Notes: a model not told the origin generated them from the sequence alone. A stretch of 64,000 bases of DNA from Apoda limacodes (GCA_946406115.1 OX291547.1:2795001-2859000); one strand, 5' to 3'. Positions 1-12,063 are shown, counted from the first letter of the stretch. A program made the numbers and translations.

Positions 1-94
1 TTTCTTCAAAAATGTTTATATTTGATAATAATTATCATAATGAAGTCTATATGTTTATAAAAACATAAAGATTGAAGTCCACTTAAAATTTAAA

Positions 95-373
95 TCCTAC
101 TTATATTATAAATGTGGAAGTTTGTTTGTTTGGATGTTTTTTACTTTTTCACGCTTCAACCACTGGACGGATCGGGATGAAACATGGCATACATATAGCA
201 TACAGGCCACTTTTTATCCCGAAATTCCCACGGGAATAACTATAACCGAGCTTAAACGAACTATAGCATACTTACCTAACTACTAACCGAATTCAGGACG
301 GGCTAATTAGGGAGTAAATCACAGTATAAATACTGAGATTAAATAAAGGAGTCCCACACTGGCAAAGTCTACT
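95..373 (+). mobile_element. Lep1-type non-autonomous Helitron copy
   Basis: The left end reads tcctacttatattataaatg and is followed by a tract about cttcaaccactggacggatcgg. The right end is ggcaaagtcta. The copies at 8546-8863 and 33277-33565 share this order of blocks, and it matches the known lepidopteran Lep1 Helitron family (start TC, end CTAG). This copy is internally shortened and its last bases are mutated (tctac rather than tctag). No protein is encoded. Confidence 0.75.
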
Positions 374-939
374 TTAAAATAATTTTATTAATTTCGTCAA
401 TTCCAAGTGCTGTTAAGGCAAATGACCCAGACCAGTCCGCGTCTTAATTTTTAGATTTTAAATTTTAATTTTTTTTTATTCCTTTACTTTATTTATATCA
501 TAATTTGTAAGAAAATAATAGCAATACTAACTGTCTGCTAATTCTAATTAGCGATATTTAGATAGCTTTGATGTGACTGGTATATAAAATAAGGTTTTAA
601 ATCAGTACCCCTTTACCCAGTATTCGGCAGGACATGTCCCGATATTCGTCAATTTCAGTCGTTGTATTCGTCATGCTTTATAACATATGAAATGGTGTAA
701 ACTAATACGAAGCGTGAAATAATTATTTTTCTATCACCAGCTCTTATAAATAACTACTATTTCATCCAGGATTGTGCAAAATATTTAAGTCCTAACACAC
801 GCGATCTAAGTCGCTTGTGGCAGAGCAGAATTTCGACACATCTTTCTCAGTGATGCACTGAGGAAGATGTGATGCGAGGATTGAATTTAGGAACATATAG
901 GTACCAGGTGATGAGCAGCATTAATCTTCTGATCACTAT
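374..939. other. AT-rich stretch, nothing recognised
   Basis: I see no coding exon, RNA gene or recognised repeat here. Short open frames are AT-rich and lack domain-like composition. Confidence 0.5.
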
Positions 940-1470
940 TCTTCACTTCGGGGCTATGATTGCTACTTTACAAGTCGCAAGTCCAGCTCCATATGGAGTA
1001 CTGCTGCCGTCTCTGGGCGGGTGCACCCGGATACCAGCTTGGCCCTTTTGACTCGGTTCAACGACGGGCTGTGAGAATCGTCGACGAATCCAAACTCAAA
1101 AGTCGTATAGAACCCTTAAGTCTGAAACTTTGCCTTCTGTGTGTTCTGAAGAGTTGTTGGAGATTATGCCCATGACTACTTTTTACTATCGCATCACTCG
1201 CTATGGGCAGGGAATTCTTCCTTCCATTTCAGACCCCAAATAGTCATGTGCATTTTCCGAGAAACTTCCTCCCACGGACGCTTAGGATGTGGAATGAGCT
1301 CTCCACCAAGGTTTTCTCTTCGGACTACAGTATGGGGTTCTTCGAGAAAGAAGTTATTAGATTTTTTTAGGGTCAGCAACGCGCAAGTGATGGCCTAGGT
1401 GTTGCAAGCGTCCATGGGCTGCGGTGACCACTTCACATCATGCGAACCGTTAAGGGCGGGTTAATAGCAA
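940..1470 (+). mobile_element. LINE family A, 3' fragment (RT C-terminus to 3' end)
   Basis: The translation contains MEYCCRLWAGAPGYQLGPFD and RRAVRIVDE, the conserved C-terminal block after the reverse transcriptase in this jockey/CR1-like LINE. A frameshift leads into the block around YRITRYGQGILPS, and the copy ends in the family 3' tail (tgcggtgaccacttcacatcatgcgaaccgt). The same block order is seen at 13716-14035, 30765-33068, 50392-50805 and 61085-61295. The copy is 5'-truncated and dead. Confidence 0.8.
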
Positions 1471-3381
1471 AGATGACTGATACGTCTAGTTACCGTGTTC
1501 GAGCACACAAAACGAGCCAATCCGATTACCTGATTTTTTAGGTACATGCCGTCAACACTACATCATACGCATCTGTGCGTTGACGCGAACTGTGATCCCG
1601 CGCAAAGAAATAAAAATGACGATTTGTGCAATAAAATCGTGTAGAAACTGTTTAAAAACTGTTTATGAAAAAATATCACTTTTCACAAGCTATTACAATA
1701 ATATGCTTGCTATATTTGAGGTACAAACTAAGCTTTCAAAATAATTATTCGCAAAACAAACAACAAATGTTTTTCTATCTGTGTTGCCAAGTCTGTAGGT
1801 ACCTTCATTTCCCAAGTTTATTAAGGCGAGCAAACACTGAAACGACAGTACATATTTTTCATCTAAAATCACTTACAGACATTACATTATTTCAGGTTGA
1901 TAAAGTATTTATGTATTGATGACCCCTGTGACACATTGTATCTATAGAACGTAAACCTTTACCCCAGGCTTCTGTAATGTTTAAATAAAATAAAACATAA
2001 CAGTTAGATGTAAATATCAATAGAATAAGTAGTATCATGTATTTTATGAACCAGGAAATTAATTAATTACTGTATCTTAAAATACGTAAATAGTTTGAAA
2101 AATATCTTCTCTTTGCAACGGACTGTAACGTTACACTTTGGACGATTTATATAAATTTTCAACATTAATTACCTAATACTAGGTACTGTATCAGCAAGAC
2201 GGTGTACGCACTCGCGCAATTGGGTGTGTAAAATTATAGGACTGTTTTCATTTGCCAGACTGTTTTCGTTTGTCATGTGCCAGCGCCCCCTACGTGATCG
2301 GTCAAAGGCGCACGCACAGCTACACACGGATGCATTTAATCTTGACTTTATTAATTAAATTACTTTGTACGAGCACTACGAGGTAAACCGAGTGTAATTT
2401 GCATTGTTTGTGTAATATTCTGAGACGTCAATCAGTAATATAAGTTATTCAATTACAACGATAGACTTAAAATAATATTAAAATACTCTATAGTTAATTG
2501 ATTAAAATCCCTAATCTTTTCCTTACCCGAAGGGTCTTCAAAGAGCTCGAAGTAGGCAAAAGCCTAAATTTTTTTTAGATGTGTTATTTAGGCGGGTTTC
2601 CTAACCAATAATAGAAATATAAAAGCAAAAAACTGGTTGCCTGTAAAGTCGGTATACGGGCGAAAGTTTTACGTGACAACGACTTTGAGTGGTAAAATAA
2701 TTTTAATTTGTCATAAGGCGGGCTAACTGTGCTCGAGTAGAAGGGACGCGTGCCTTTCACTTTTTATGTCTGTCTCTCTCGCTCTTAGGCGGGCTAACCT
2801 CGACGCGTGCCTCTCACTCGCTCTCATTGTGAGCGCATAACGTGAGCGGAGCGTAACGCAGTTTCTTGAAGTGTCACCCGGCAAACCAATTTATAAGACG
2901 TTGTCACGTCAAAAACTAAAAACTTACGAAGGCATAAATTTTGGCTGCAACTTACAGAACACTGACAAGTATGAAAATTATAATAAATATTAATTGAGAA
3001 AATTGAACACATTTAAATAACGTACACGGCGAAGACAGAACAGAAGGACAGATTTAATTTAGTGCATCTATCTATATTTTAGCACTACAGTATACAATAT
3101 TTGGAACCTACTATAACATTTTAACTTCCATTACATGGCCATGGTCAACGGATTGCTACCTTCGAAGCAAAGGTTTACGTTCTATCTCAATATATGCCAT
3201 GTGTCACCACCATGTGTAAATTGTAGTGCCTAATGAAAGTAAGAACTCCCCAATTTGGGGTAATCACTTTAAGATTGGTAACACCGAAACTACGCACAGA
3301 GATGTAAAAATTATAATGACCAATTTTGTAGATGATCTTTAAGGAAAAATTTTCTCTGTATTTTTATTTAAATTTCATAAT
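1471..3381. other. Non-coding stretch, no gene recognised
   Basis: Mostly AT-rich. A more GC-rich part (about 2180-2340 and 2700-2900) has a direct repeat aggcgggctaac at 2716-2727 and 2787-2798, and looks like degraded repeat sequence. No coding exon can be supported. Confidence 0.45.
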
Positions 3382-3570
3382 TTAAAACGCTGTTACTGCG
3401 CTCTGAAGTTGATCGGGTGCTTCAATGCTCATGAGAATCCGGTCAAAACGAAATGTTTAACTTATTTTTGTTTTTTTTTTTATTGTAAATATATTCTTAA
3501 ATTTTTTTTTGTTAAATTCGTACAACTTTACTTATTCATTCCTAACTCTTTTCCCAACACCTATGAGGTA
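3382..3570 (+). repeat. Left terminal inverted repeat of the 3382-4326 element
   Basis: It pairs with 4142-4326 on the opposite strand, with a few mismatches and small indels. The conserved cores are ctcatgagaatccgg and aaaacgaaatgtttaactta. Confidence 0.75.
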
Positions 3571-3596
3571 GAGTCTGTAGGCGCGTTTTTTCTTAC

Positions 3597-4151
3597 GTGA
3601 CACCTGAATTAGCTGGTGGTACCGCGCTATTCCTGAGTGAGAAAGTCGAGCCATCTTTGCTCACTCTTGGTGGCGAACGTTTTTTCATAGCTTTATACGG
3701 CGGTAATAAAGACGACTCACTAGAAGGCTTGCGATACAAGCGATTTGCCAAGACAGTGACTAAAAATTCATTTAATTTATCATCGCTGCCTCCAATACAA
3801 GATGCAGCTCGTTTTCACAGTCTCCGAGTATATCACTAGGTCCAGTCGTGGCTCGAAAGATATCCAAATCCTGAAGATTGGGGCTAGAAAAAGCATGCAA
3901 ACATTTGGATGTTAATTCAAGCTTCTAATCCTCCAGCACCCCCCGATCTTATGAAATTAATTTTCTGCAGATGCAAAGGAAACTGTGAAAGCATGTGTGG
4001 CTGCAGGAAAGCAGGCCTAAAATGCTCTACAGTAAGCCTCCATTGTTCTGAGAAAACATGCAGCAACATTATGGAAATGTCAAATTTAATGGAAGAAAAT
4101 GAATTCGGAGATGATAGGAACTCTTTCCTACTTTTCCCCGCTACCTCATAG
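3597..4151 (+). pseudogene. Broken ORF with tesmin/CXC-like cysteine-rich domain
   Basis: One frame runs through the element with two internal TAG codons (3837-3839 and 3885-3887). The N-terminal part has the block GGERFFIALYGGNKDDSLEG and the motif NLSSLPPIQDAARFHSLRVY. The C-terminal part has eight cysteines spaced C-x-C-x3-C-x3-C-x-C-x6-C-x6-C-x4-C (around FCRCKGNCESMCGCRKAGLK), reminiscent of tesmin/TSO1 CXC zinc-binding domains. I recall similar frames scattered through insect genomes, usually annotated as uncharacterised. Both stops are one-base changes from sense codons (CAG, TGG), so the frame decayed recently by point mutation. Function unknown; DNA binding is a guess from the cysteine pattern. 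Confidence 0.6.
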
Positions 4152-4326
4152 GTGGCGGGGAAAAGAGTAAGGAATGAATAAGTTAAATTTTACAAATTTA
4201 ACAAAAAATTTTTAAGAATATATTTACAATAAAAAAAAAAACCAAAAATAAGTTAAACATTTCGTTTTGGCCGGATTCTCATGAGCATTGATGAACCCGG
4301 TCAACTTTGGAGCGCAGCGTTTTAAA
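4142..4326 (-). repeat. Right terminal inverted repeat of the 3382-4326 element
   Basis: Reverse complement of the left arm. It runs from tacctcatag to gcgttttaaa on the + strand. Confidence 0.75.
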
Positions 4327-4770
4327 TGAGTTTTTATAAAAAAATACTCAATTTTTTGCTTAAAACTTCTTTAATTTTTAATTTAGGGCAAAAAGTTATA
4401 TAAACATATTTGTAGGCAAAACAATTATGTCTTTACGATTTTTTTGTAAGACGCATAGTTTCCGAGATATCGCGAAAAAAGTGTTTTCACCCCTTTTTCC
4501 AAGATGGCGGCCTCTCAAACTTGAGGTTAAGCTTCTATTGACCCCCCACACATGTCCCAAAAATAAAATTGCGTCCTCTAACAAATGCAATATTCGGTCC
4601 TTAAATTGTAACATTTCAATGGACTACCAGACGTATCAGTAATCTTTGGTTAAAAAGGTTCTTACTAACAAGGGATACTGTACTGTGGAAGTATTCAATA
4701 AAGATAATAATGTGTGGAATTAAAGGTATGGGCCCAATACTGGACATCCATCTATGCCTTATGTAGTTGA
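4327..4770. other. Non-coding stretch next to the TIR element
   Basis: Contains tccgagatatcgcgaaaaaa and ccaagatggcggcc, which look like transposon sequence rather than host unique sequence. No coding exon. Confidence 0.4.
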
Positions 4771-5460
4771 TAATTAATGACACATTACGATCAGGGGATG
4801 CACTATGGTTAGTAATACACCGTTGGCTGCTTGGTGTTGGGGGGTTCTGGATGGGCGTGGGTGTGGCGCATAGACGTGTACATGTATGTGTGTTTACACA
4901 TATTTGCATAGATTTTGTGTATTCGGTTGGCCTGGTTCGGGAAGTTTCTTGTCACTTCTTCTTCCCTTAGGCTTGTTTCCGAAGTGACAGTACGTTAAAT
5001 GGTTGCCGGACTGTCGTGTGGGAGCTGGGCTACTAAATGATATACAACGTCTGTGGGTATTTCTATGCATATGGGTATGTATGCACGTTTGTGTGATGCG
5101 CACTCTCGCATTTGGAACCTCTCTGGCACTGGACGGCCGATGGTGGATTGCAGCGGGTTATTAATACTATATTTATTATATTATTATACTTGTACCTATG
5201 TAAGTTTATACATATGCGTATATTTTTTCTAGTAGTATAAATTTTTGATACACCGTGTTTTAATATAAATCAGTTTCAAGTTCAGAGTACGTGTGTTCGC
5301 CCTGTAATATTAAATGTAAACTTGTGTGTGTAAATCTCAATATGAATTTATATTTTGTTCCTTACTACCCACATTGTAACTAATACAATCGAAGTTTTAT
5401 TGGAGTTGCCTGAGTGTGTCATGCTCTCTCAAAGTCTCTGCGGGCGTCCGGGCGTGTTAA
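4771..5460 (+). repeat. Dispersed repeat family C (probable retroelement 3' region)
   Basis: The block at 5387-5446, starting caatcgaagttttattggag, recurs inverted at 43733-43790 with few differences. Both neighbourhoods also hold CG-containing blocks and runs of acacatacaca-type sequence. No ORF of note. The outer limits are approximate. Confidence 0.4.
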
Positions 5461-6525
5461 TTGCAGTCCGGGTTTAATCAAACTCCACAACAGAGCCAAA
5501 AGATCATGTTTGCGAATTTAATTTATTATCAGTTCTGAAATGGTTTGATGTGGTCTCGTCTTCAAGAAGTTTCGTCATGATTCCGTCATTTTTTACATCA
5601 AAATATTAAATTACCTAAGGAAATAATTTTGTGTGTCCATGGTTGCTTGCATCGGTAGCCGCGCTCATAAATAGTACCTATGTTTTGTTAATCGTTTTTA
5701 AGTCCGGCAATCGACAAAAGGCTTAAAACTCCTGTAGCTTTATTACGATTACATTATAGTTTTTTTTTGCGTTATCTGACCCGTAGAATGTTTCGCGATT
5801 GATAGCGCTACAGTCCGGAGAATTAAAGGACATGTGATGGTTGACTGTGTGATAAACTAGCGTGCCTTCAGCTGCTCGAATTTGGAAGTCTACCGAATTT
5901 GATGTTACAAAAATGTAGATATTTTTAAAGAACATGCTTGGTTTCTAGTGTTAGTTTTGTATTAAAATGTACATTTATGTCTTAACTTTTTTAAAAAACT
6001 GTAACAGCTAATAGTTTCTTTAGTTAAGACGTCCTTTTGTTGATTTTCAATAAATTTAGTTAAACTGTTAAATTTTTTTGAGAAAGTTTTGTTCTATTAC
6101 CTTAAGTAGGTATTACTACAATATTGCAAAGTATAATTTTATTCTATAAATAATAAAAACGAAAGACTGATTTAATTAATTTAAATGGTTCTTTGAATAA
6201 AAACAGCTAATTGTATTTTGTTAAATTGCAATATGAAGAAATAAACATATACGACTGCTAATAAATAAAAATGCAAGTCTGCTAAAAGTTCCTTAGTAAA
6301 AGTTATAAATAATATTTTTAAAGAATTTGGAAAAATAAACAACAATTGAGTTTATTTTATTTTACTAACTGGGTAATTGATAATTATTTATGTTAGTTAA
6401 AGGTTAAAAATTAGCTGAAAAGGCACATACGTCTATTATTTTATGAAAATGAAGTTATTACTCACGAACCCCTTGCTATAACGAGTAAAACACACTATAT
6501 TATCCGAAAGAAGCCCTAAAACTCA
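5461..6525. other. AT-rich stretch, nothing recognised
   Basis: No coding exon, RNA gene or repeat boundary can be supported. Confidence 0.45.
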
Positions 6526-6821
6526 TTTTTTAGGGTTCCGTACCCAAAGGGTAATAAGCGGAACCCTATTTCTAATACTTCGCTGTCCGGCCGTCCGTCT
6601 GTCCGTCCGTCCGTCCGCCCATCCGTCCGTCCATCTGTCACCAGGCTGTATCTCATGACCCATGATAGTTAAAGAGTTGAAATTTTCACAGAAGATGTAT
6701 TTCTGTTGCCGCTAAAACAACAAATACTACAAACAACAAACGTAATTTTTTTGCCGTTATTATAGATAATGGTACGGAACCCTTCGTGCGCGATTCCGAC
6801 TCGCACTTGGCCGATTTTTCA
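6526..6821 (+). repeat. SINE/MITE-like lepidopteran repeat, family S
   Basis: Starts ttagggttccgtacccaaag, continues with a CCGT-rich tract (about 6590-6640) and caccaggctgtatctcatga, and ends cgcacttggccgatttttc. Related copies or pieces lie at 10546-10790, 29869-30147, 51110-51187 and 53640-53860. It encodes no protein. Confidence 0.65.
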
Positions 6822-8545
6822 ATTAGGAAGTATACTTAATGTATCTTTTAAACCATGCTAAAATTAAATAAAAAAATATTCAAATGTCCGGGGTCAAGGC
6901 TCCAAAATCCGGGGTTATTACGCTTCCGGTCCTGGGCGGCAGGTTTTAGAGATGGCAGCCCTACATATAATATACAAAATTACAAAACCGGTCAAGGGCA
7001 TGTTGTAACACGCATTGAAAAAGCTCGTCGGAGTAATTGAGGTCTTAGCTTTAGGTGCTTTCCTTGCACGTAGGTAATGACACTGTTTACGTCTGAGTTT
7101 ACATAAAAAAAAAAAATATATAAGAGGTGCCCGTGCGTGTTGTCGCGGTTAGTTGATGAGTGTCTACAAAGACTACAGTGTCTGTTAGTTGTGGTAGTGG
7201 CCCCCTCGAACCCACTCGATTCGCTATCGCTACTGCCGTTCGAGCTAGATCGGAGGTGTTCGTTGTTGGTGGTGAAAGTTATAAATGCCTTTAGGTACTG
7301 GCTTACAACAGTATAAAAACATAAAATTCATAATTTTTATAACGTGACTTACGCAGAGTGCGTTTTACGACTTTAAGACCACAAAATGATTATTTTTTCC
7401 ACCATCTAGGTCACGATTATCTTTCTAGTTTAAGTAAATCTAAGAAGCACATTGTCTTACCTAATTTTAGTTTGGTTATATAGGACCACTGCGGAGGTAA
7501 ACTCTTCCACAAAGGGAGATGGAGTACACTAATACTGGTAGTCTTAAGTCTTAATAGACATCTCGTAATAATTATAAAACGCGATGATAGATTTGATGTG
7601 AACTTTTACCCCGTTAAGTTTTCTGCTGCACACAGACAGACGGACAGACATTACAAAATTTTAGTTTTAGTTTATTTTAGTTGGTCCACATCCCTTAAAG
7701 TTTTGTCATAAATAACCTGCCTTTTTTCCAACGTAATTAATTCAAGTAGAAAGTTGTTACTAGTTTAAATAGAGGTCGTGACTACAAGGAAAAAAGATAA
7801 CTTACCTCCAACTTGTTTAACAAAAGTTATTTTATTTTTATTGTATTCAACAAAACACAAATTCAATATTTAAGTTGTCACAGTGTTATTGTGTTTATGT
7901 CAATAAAAAATCACCGATACCGCCTCATTAACATAACTAATTTAAAATTCTTAAACTATTTCGAATTTACATTAAGAATTTGCCACTAAGTGTGACTAGT
8001 GTAACTAGTTTGAGCGGCGAACACAAACTGTCTATAAAAACGTTGCTTTAGTGATCCTGCATGTTACGGATATGAGATTTTATGTTTTTAATGGGTTTCC
8101 GTTTTGGATATGGATATGAAATTTTCATACTTATCATTGTGTTTAGTGGAATTAAAATAAAGTTAAAGTTAAAAAGCCCTCTTGTAAAACACTTTTGTTA
8201 CAATGTTTACGTTTCGCGAAGTCAATGTTCACCTCACCAGTGTTCACAATAGATTCTATATTTATAGATCCATAGACGTTTTTTTTACGTTACATTTTAT
8301 ACAAATTATTTCACTAAGAAATAATGAAAAATTTCTCAAAACCTAATAATATAAACACTCCACAAGAAGATTAAGTTATGATTACGCAAACCTGCCTATA
8401 GACAAAAGCACTTAATCTACAGAAGTATAATGCAATCGGTGAGAGAGACGCTGCCGCCAATGTTGACTTGTAAGATTCAAACGTTAGTCTGTTGTTTTCC
8501 TAGGTAGACTCTTTCTCTATCGGAAAATTAGCAAAATCCTGCTAA
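6822..8545. other. Non-coding, with a GC-richer patch after a TATA-like box
   Basis: Mostly AT-rich. At 7106-7270 a poly-A run and tatataag are followed by a GC-richer patch (cccgtgcgtgttgtcgcgg onward). This resembles the promoter and 5' untranslated part of an LTR or other element. No convincing ORF follows. Confidence 0.35.
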
Positions 8546-8863
8546 TCCTACTAATATTATAAATGTGAAAGTTTGTATATCTGGATGGATGTTTGTTACT
8601 CAATCACGCTTCAACCACTGGACGGATCGGGATAAAACTTGGCATACATATAGGTTAGGTCCTGGAATAGCATATAGGCTACTTTTTATCGGTTAAATTT
8701 CAAAAGTTCCTGCGGGAATAACTATAACAGAGTTAAACGAACTGTTGCTGCACCTATAGCATGCTATAGCAATTCATCAGTACAACTAATTAATTGGAGT
8801 TAATTAAGGAGTTCCATGCCGATAACCGAATTTAGGGCGGGCGGAGCCGCGGGCAAAGTCTAG
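8546..8863 (+). mobile_element. Lep1-type Helitron, full-length copy
   Basis: Begins tcctactaatattataaatg and ends gcgggcaaagtctag, followed by T. This fits Helitron rules (5' TC, 3' CTRR, insertion between A and T). It shares the block cttcaaccactggacggatc with 95-373 and 33277-33565. Confidence 0.8.
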
Positions 8864-9194
8864 TATTTTTATAAGATAGTTAAAGGTTCGGATTTTTTTT
8901 TTGCGGATATCGATAGTTTCGGTTACGGTTACGGTTACAGAGCTCCACAACATCCTTGGTTTCAATACAAAATAATACTATGGGAGTTTCATAAAAAGAA
9001 ATAAACTATACGCGAAGTAAACGATGTAGCAGATTACAGTCCCATATTCAAAGTCAATAGCGTGACCATACGTACTTGCAACCTTATTTAAAATTTAAAT
9101 TACAATATCACTTACGACTACAACTCTGTAAGCGATATAGTGATGTACCATCTACAGCACTAGTAGGTACCATTAAGTGTAAGTGTAGGTAATA

Positions 9195-9365
9195 CGTTCA
9201 ATGGAAAACTACTACTACTACTGTGATGGTAAATAGGCTAACGGTCCACCCCATGGGAAGCAGCCTATGGACGGTTGCAACACCAGCGGCATCACTCGCA
9301 CATTGCTGATCCTTTTAAAATCTACTACCTTCTTTCTTGAATAACCCCACGTAGTCCTTAGAAAA
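9195..9365 (-). mobile_element. LINE family A, short 3'-end fragment
   Basis: On the + strand, cagcctatggacggttgcaacacc, then gcatcactcgcacattgctga and ttgaataaccccacgtagtcc, are the reverse complement of the family 3' tail seen at 13900-14000. Confidence 0.6.
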
Positions 9366-9481
9366 TATTGGTTTGTTATAAACACTTAATTGATTTATTT
9401 GAATAAACGCATTACTGCTGCAACTCGCAAAAACGTCAAAGCGTTCTTATTATACCGTTTCGCACGTGGGACCTTTCAGAT

Positions 9482-9527
9482 TGTGTGTGTGTGTGTGTCT
9501 GTGTGTGTGTGTGTTTGTGTGTGTGTT
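9482..9527. repeat. (GT)n microsatellite
   Basis: An interrupted GT run of about 46 bp. Confidence 0.95.
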
Positions 9528-9737
9528 TTGTCGAGCGTCACGCGAACACTGCTGACACCCATTTTTAAGAATTCTTTTGCTGGAAAACTTATAAGCTTAC
9601 ATAATATAATAAAATGGTAAACGAGCCGAGTCTTTACATTAATTTTTTTCTGAATAAATATAGTTCTTGGAATTTTTGTCTTTTTTTCATTTCAATTTTT
9701 TTATAATATGCATGAGATCATTTTAACATTGCTTTTT

Positions 9738-9985
9738 GTACCTTCCAGCCACAGGGTGACGTCAGCTACATACCAAATGTTTAATTTTGAATTTAAATCT
9801 GTGATAACAGCATGAATGCCGAAAGTAAATAATGCTGGTCCTAAAGGATCACCTTTATGTACACCAACTTCTGATTCTATTTTGTAATTTTCATGAAATA
9901 ATTAAGAAGATTTGTTGTCACTTTGCCAAACATAAGGATTGGCTGCCGGAAGATGGGTGAGGATTTCGTCAAGCAAGGTTTTCCT
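9738..9985 (-). pseudogene. Reverse transcriptase fragment with GDPLGPALF motif
   Basis: The minus strand reads VGVHKGDPLGPALFTFGIHA followed about 12 residues later by NIWYVADVTLWLEG. This is the G-D-P-L-G-P and Y-x-D-D region of a reverse transcriptase of a family different from LINE A. The catalytic Y-L-D-D equivalent is mutated, and an in-frame stop precedes the block. Short relic, no function expected. Confidence 0.6.
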
Positions 9986-10545
9986 ATTTAGAGTTTAAAG
10001 TATTGCTCACATCTATTTAAAGAAGACCGTCGCCATTTTTATCTAAAAGAAAGCTACGAACTAAAAGAAAGTTACGAACTAAATGTACAGTGGCCTCTCA
10101 GACTCCTTTGCTTTAAATAAATATATGTTTTAAATGTATGCAGGTGCACGCCCATGTATGTCGGAACGAAGCAAAATAGCAATTTACACCCTCTGTTCGT
10201 TATTCTTCAAGATAAGTATCCCTCTTGGACTTGTCACACAATAAAAACAAAAAATACTTCATAAATCAAATACGTTCAATTAATACCTATTCAAATATTC
10301 GCAAAGAAACAATTTGGCGAAATATTTAGAAACACTTAGTGGTATTAAAGATATTTAAAAATCTCTTTGTATATATTGAGTCCTGAACCGTTTAAATAGT
10401 AAAACTATTTCTTACCTAGGTTAATTACTGTGGCAGTAATTACTGTAATTGCTGTGAAACATATAAAATAACTCTTTGTTAAGGCCACGTTGGGTTTTGC
10501 GATGTACAATAGAAAGCTCACATTTTGTCATCATTAAAAGAACTT
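9986..10545. other. Non-coding, nothing recognised
   Basis: AT-rich. No feature supported. Confidence 0.4.
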
Positions 10546-10790
10546 TTTAGGGTTCCGTTAAGATTTTAGGGTAACGGCACCCTTACAGTTTCGTCATGTC
10601 CGTCTGTAAATACATCATCTGTGAAAATTTCAACTGTTTAACTATCATGGTTCATGAAATACAGCCTGGTGACAGACGAACGGACGGACAGACGTACGGA
10701 CGGACGTACGGACGGACGTACGGACAATGGAGCCTTAGTAATAGGGTCCCGTTTTTTACCCTTTGGGTACGAAACCCTAAAGATAAAAGG
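10546..10790 (-). repeat. SINE/MITE-like repeat, family S (inverted), with GGAC/GTAC mini-repeat
   Basis: The right end tttgggtacgaaaccctaaa is the reverse complement of the family S start. The middle holds a 12-bp unit gtacggacggac repeated about three times (10695-10727). A family S 3' end (cgcacttggccgggtttttt) sits at 11127-11146. Confidence 0.6.
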
Positions 10791-12063
10791 GGAGCTCTCC
10801 ATACATTGAACTGAGGAATGAATTTTTTTCGCGCACACCATCGTGTAGGGTATCGTTTAATAGATATTCAAAACTGCCATTGAGGTTGCTAAAAAACTTT
10901 TTCTCTACTATATTTCGAGTATTGGCCTTGAAAGTTGCCAACTTTGTGTCCACTAAAACCGCGTCTTCTGAATTAAAAAAATAAAAATAACAGGGCTTTA
11001 TAAATACTAAAAACGAAAAACTAACTCTTAAGCAAAATTCTTTAGTTTATTATTTTATAAGTATTTTAGGTAATCGCAATAATCCTTTTTCTACGAAACC
11101 TTAAATTAATGCGTGTACAAAACGCACTTGGCCGGGTTTTTTTTTTATCGAATTGATATAATTTGAAATTACAAACAAATTATTTGATTTGTTAACATTT
11201 GTTTTGCAAAATGTTAACCTGATTAGCCTGTGTCGTAAAGCAAGACGACGAAGCACCCACTTCTTCAAATATTTTTATGTAGGTAATATAAATCTACGAA
11301 ATGATTACATTTCGCTTTATTAGTCATTTATAAGTATGCACCAATAAAAAAATTATGATTAAGATTGTTTTTTCTACTATACATGCATAATTAAGGGTTA
11401 TTTTAACATATCTATTTAATTAAATAAATAACATTGTTCTGGGCTTGTAGAGTATTTTACAACACAAAAATATTCGCGCGTTCTACAAACTGGGGGCTTT
11501 TACAAGAATATGCCGATAACATCGCCCTTATTGTAATTTTAATTTTTAAAATTATATTTTGTATATTTCGATTCGAACTTCTCCTTAACAAACATGAGCA
11601 CGAAATTAAGAGTCGCTTAGTACAACCTCCTCGTGGTTGTTTACAAATAATACAATTATACCTAACCGAATAATTTTCGGTAATATTTTAGTTTACACCA
11701 TCTCAAAAACACAACGTCATATTATTTTATATTTGTCGGTGAAACAAAGTACTTGATTTTCATAAAGATAAAGGTGAAATTTATGATAGTTAAATGCATT
11801 TTATGACTGAAAAGTATAGATTTGCAATTAATACTTAGCATGTTTCATTTACTTTAATGTTGCTCCAGTAAACTTTTTGAAATCAAAGAATGCATACAAC
11901 GATATTTTTTATCGTTATTCCATATTTCTCCATTTGATAAAATGAATCCAAAGTTTTACATAATTTTGTATTATTATTATCAAAACCAACAAATGTAAAA
12001 TAGGTCGATAATTTATAATTAACTTTTTTTCACAGTATCATTTCATTTTTTCAAAAAAATAAT
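10791..12063. other. Upstream flank of the odorant receptor gene
   Basis: AT-rich with no coding exon that I can recognise. A good splice-acceptor-like tract (ttaactttttttcacag, AG at 12034-12035) lies 28 bp before the proposed ATG, and the ATG frame is open back to it. A further upstream exon or 5' UTR exon is therefore possible. Confidence 0.4.

Larger units (their letters stand above)
3382..4326 (+). mobile_element. DNA element with long terminal inverted repeats carrying a Cys-rich ORF
   Basis: About 189 bp at the left (3382-3570) reappear inverted at the right (4142-4326). Both arms share tttaaaacgctg, a block ctcatgagaatccgg, a poly-T tract and the inner end ctatgaggta. The enclosed 570 bp hold one broken reading frame (3597-4151) whose stop codon lies inside the right repeat. 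The size and TIR length suggest a cut-and-paste or foldback-type element that has picked up, or normally carries, this frame. I see no transposase and did not find a clear target-site duplication. Confidence 0.7.

Noticed and set aside
9482..9527. Regulatory meaning of the GT run
   Set aside because: Ordinary microsatellite with interruptions; no nearby gene.
10638..10841. ORF with repeated SVRPSVRPSV on the minus strand
   Set aside because: Produced by the GGAC/GTAC mini-repeat inside a SINE-like element.
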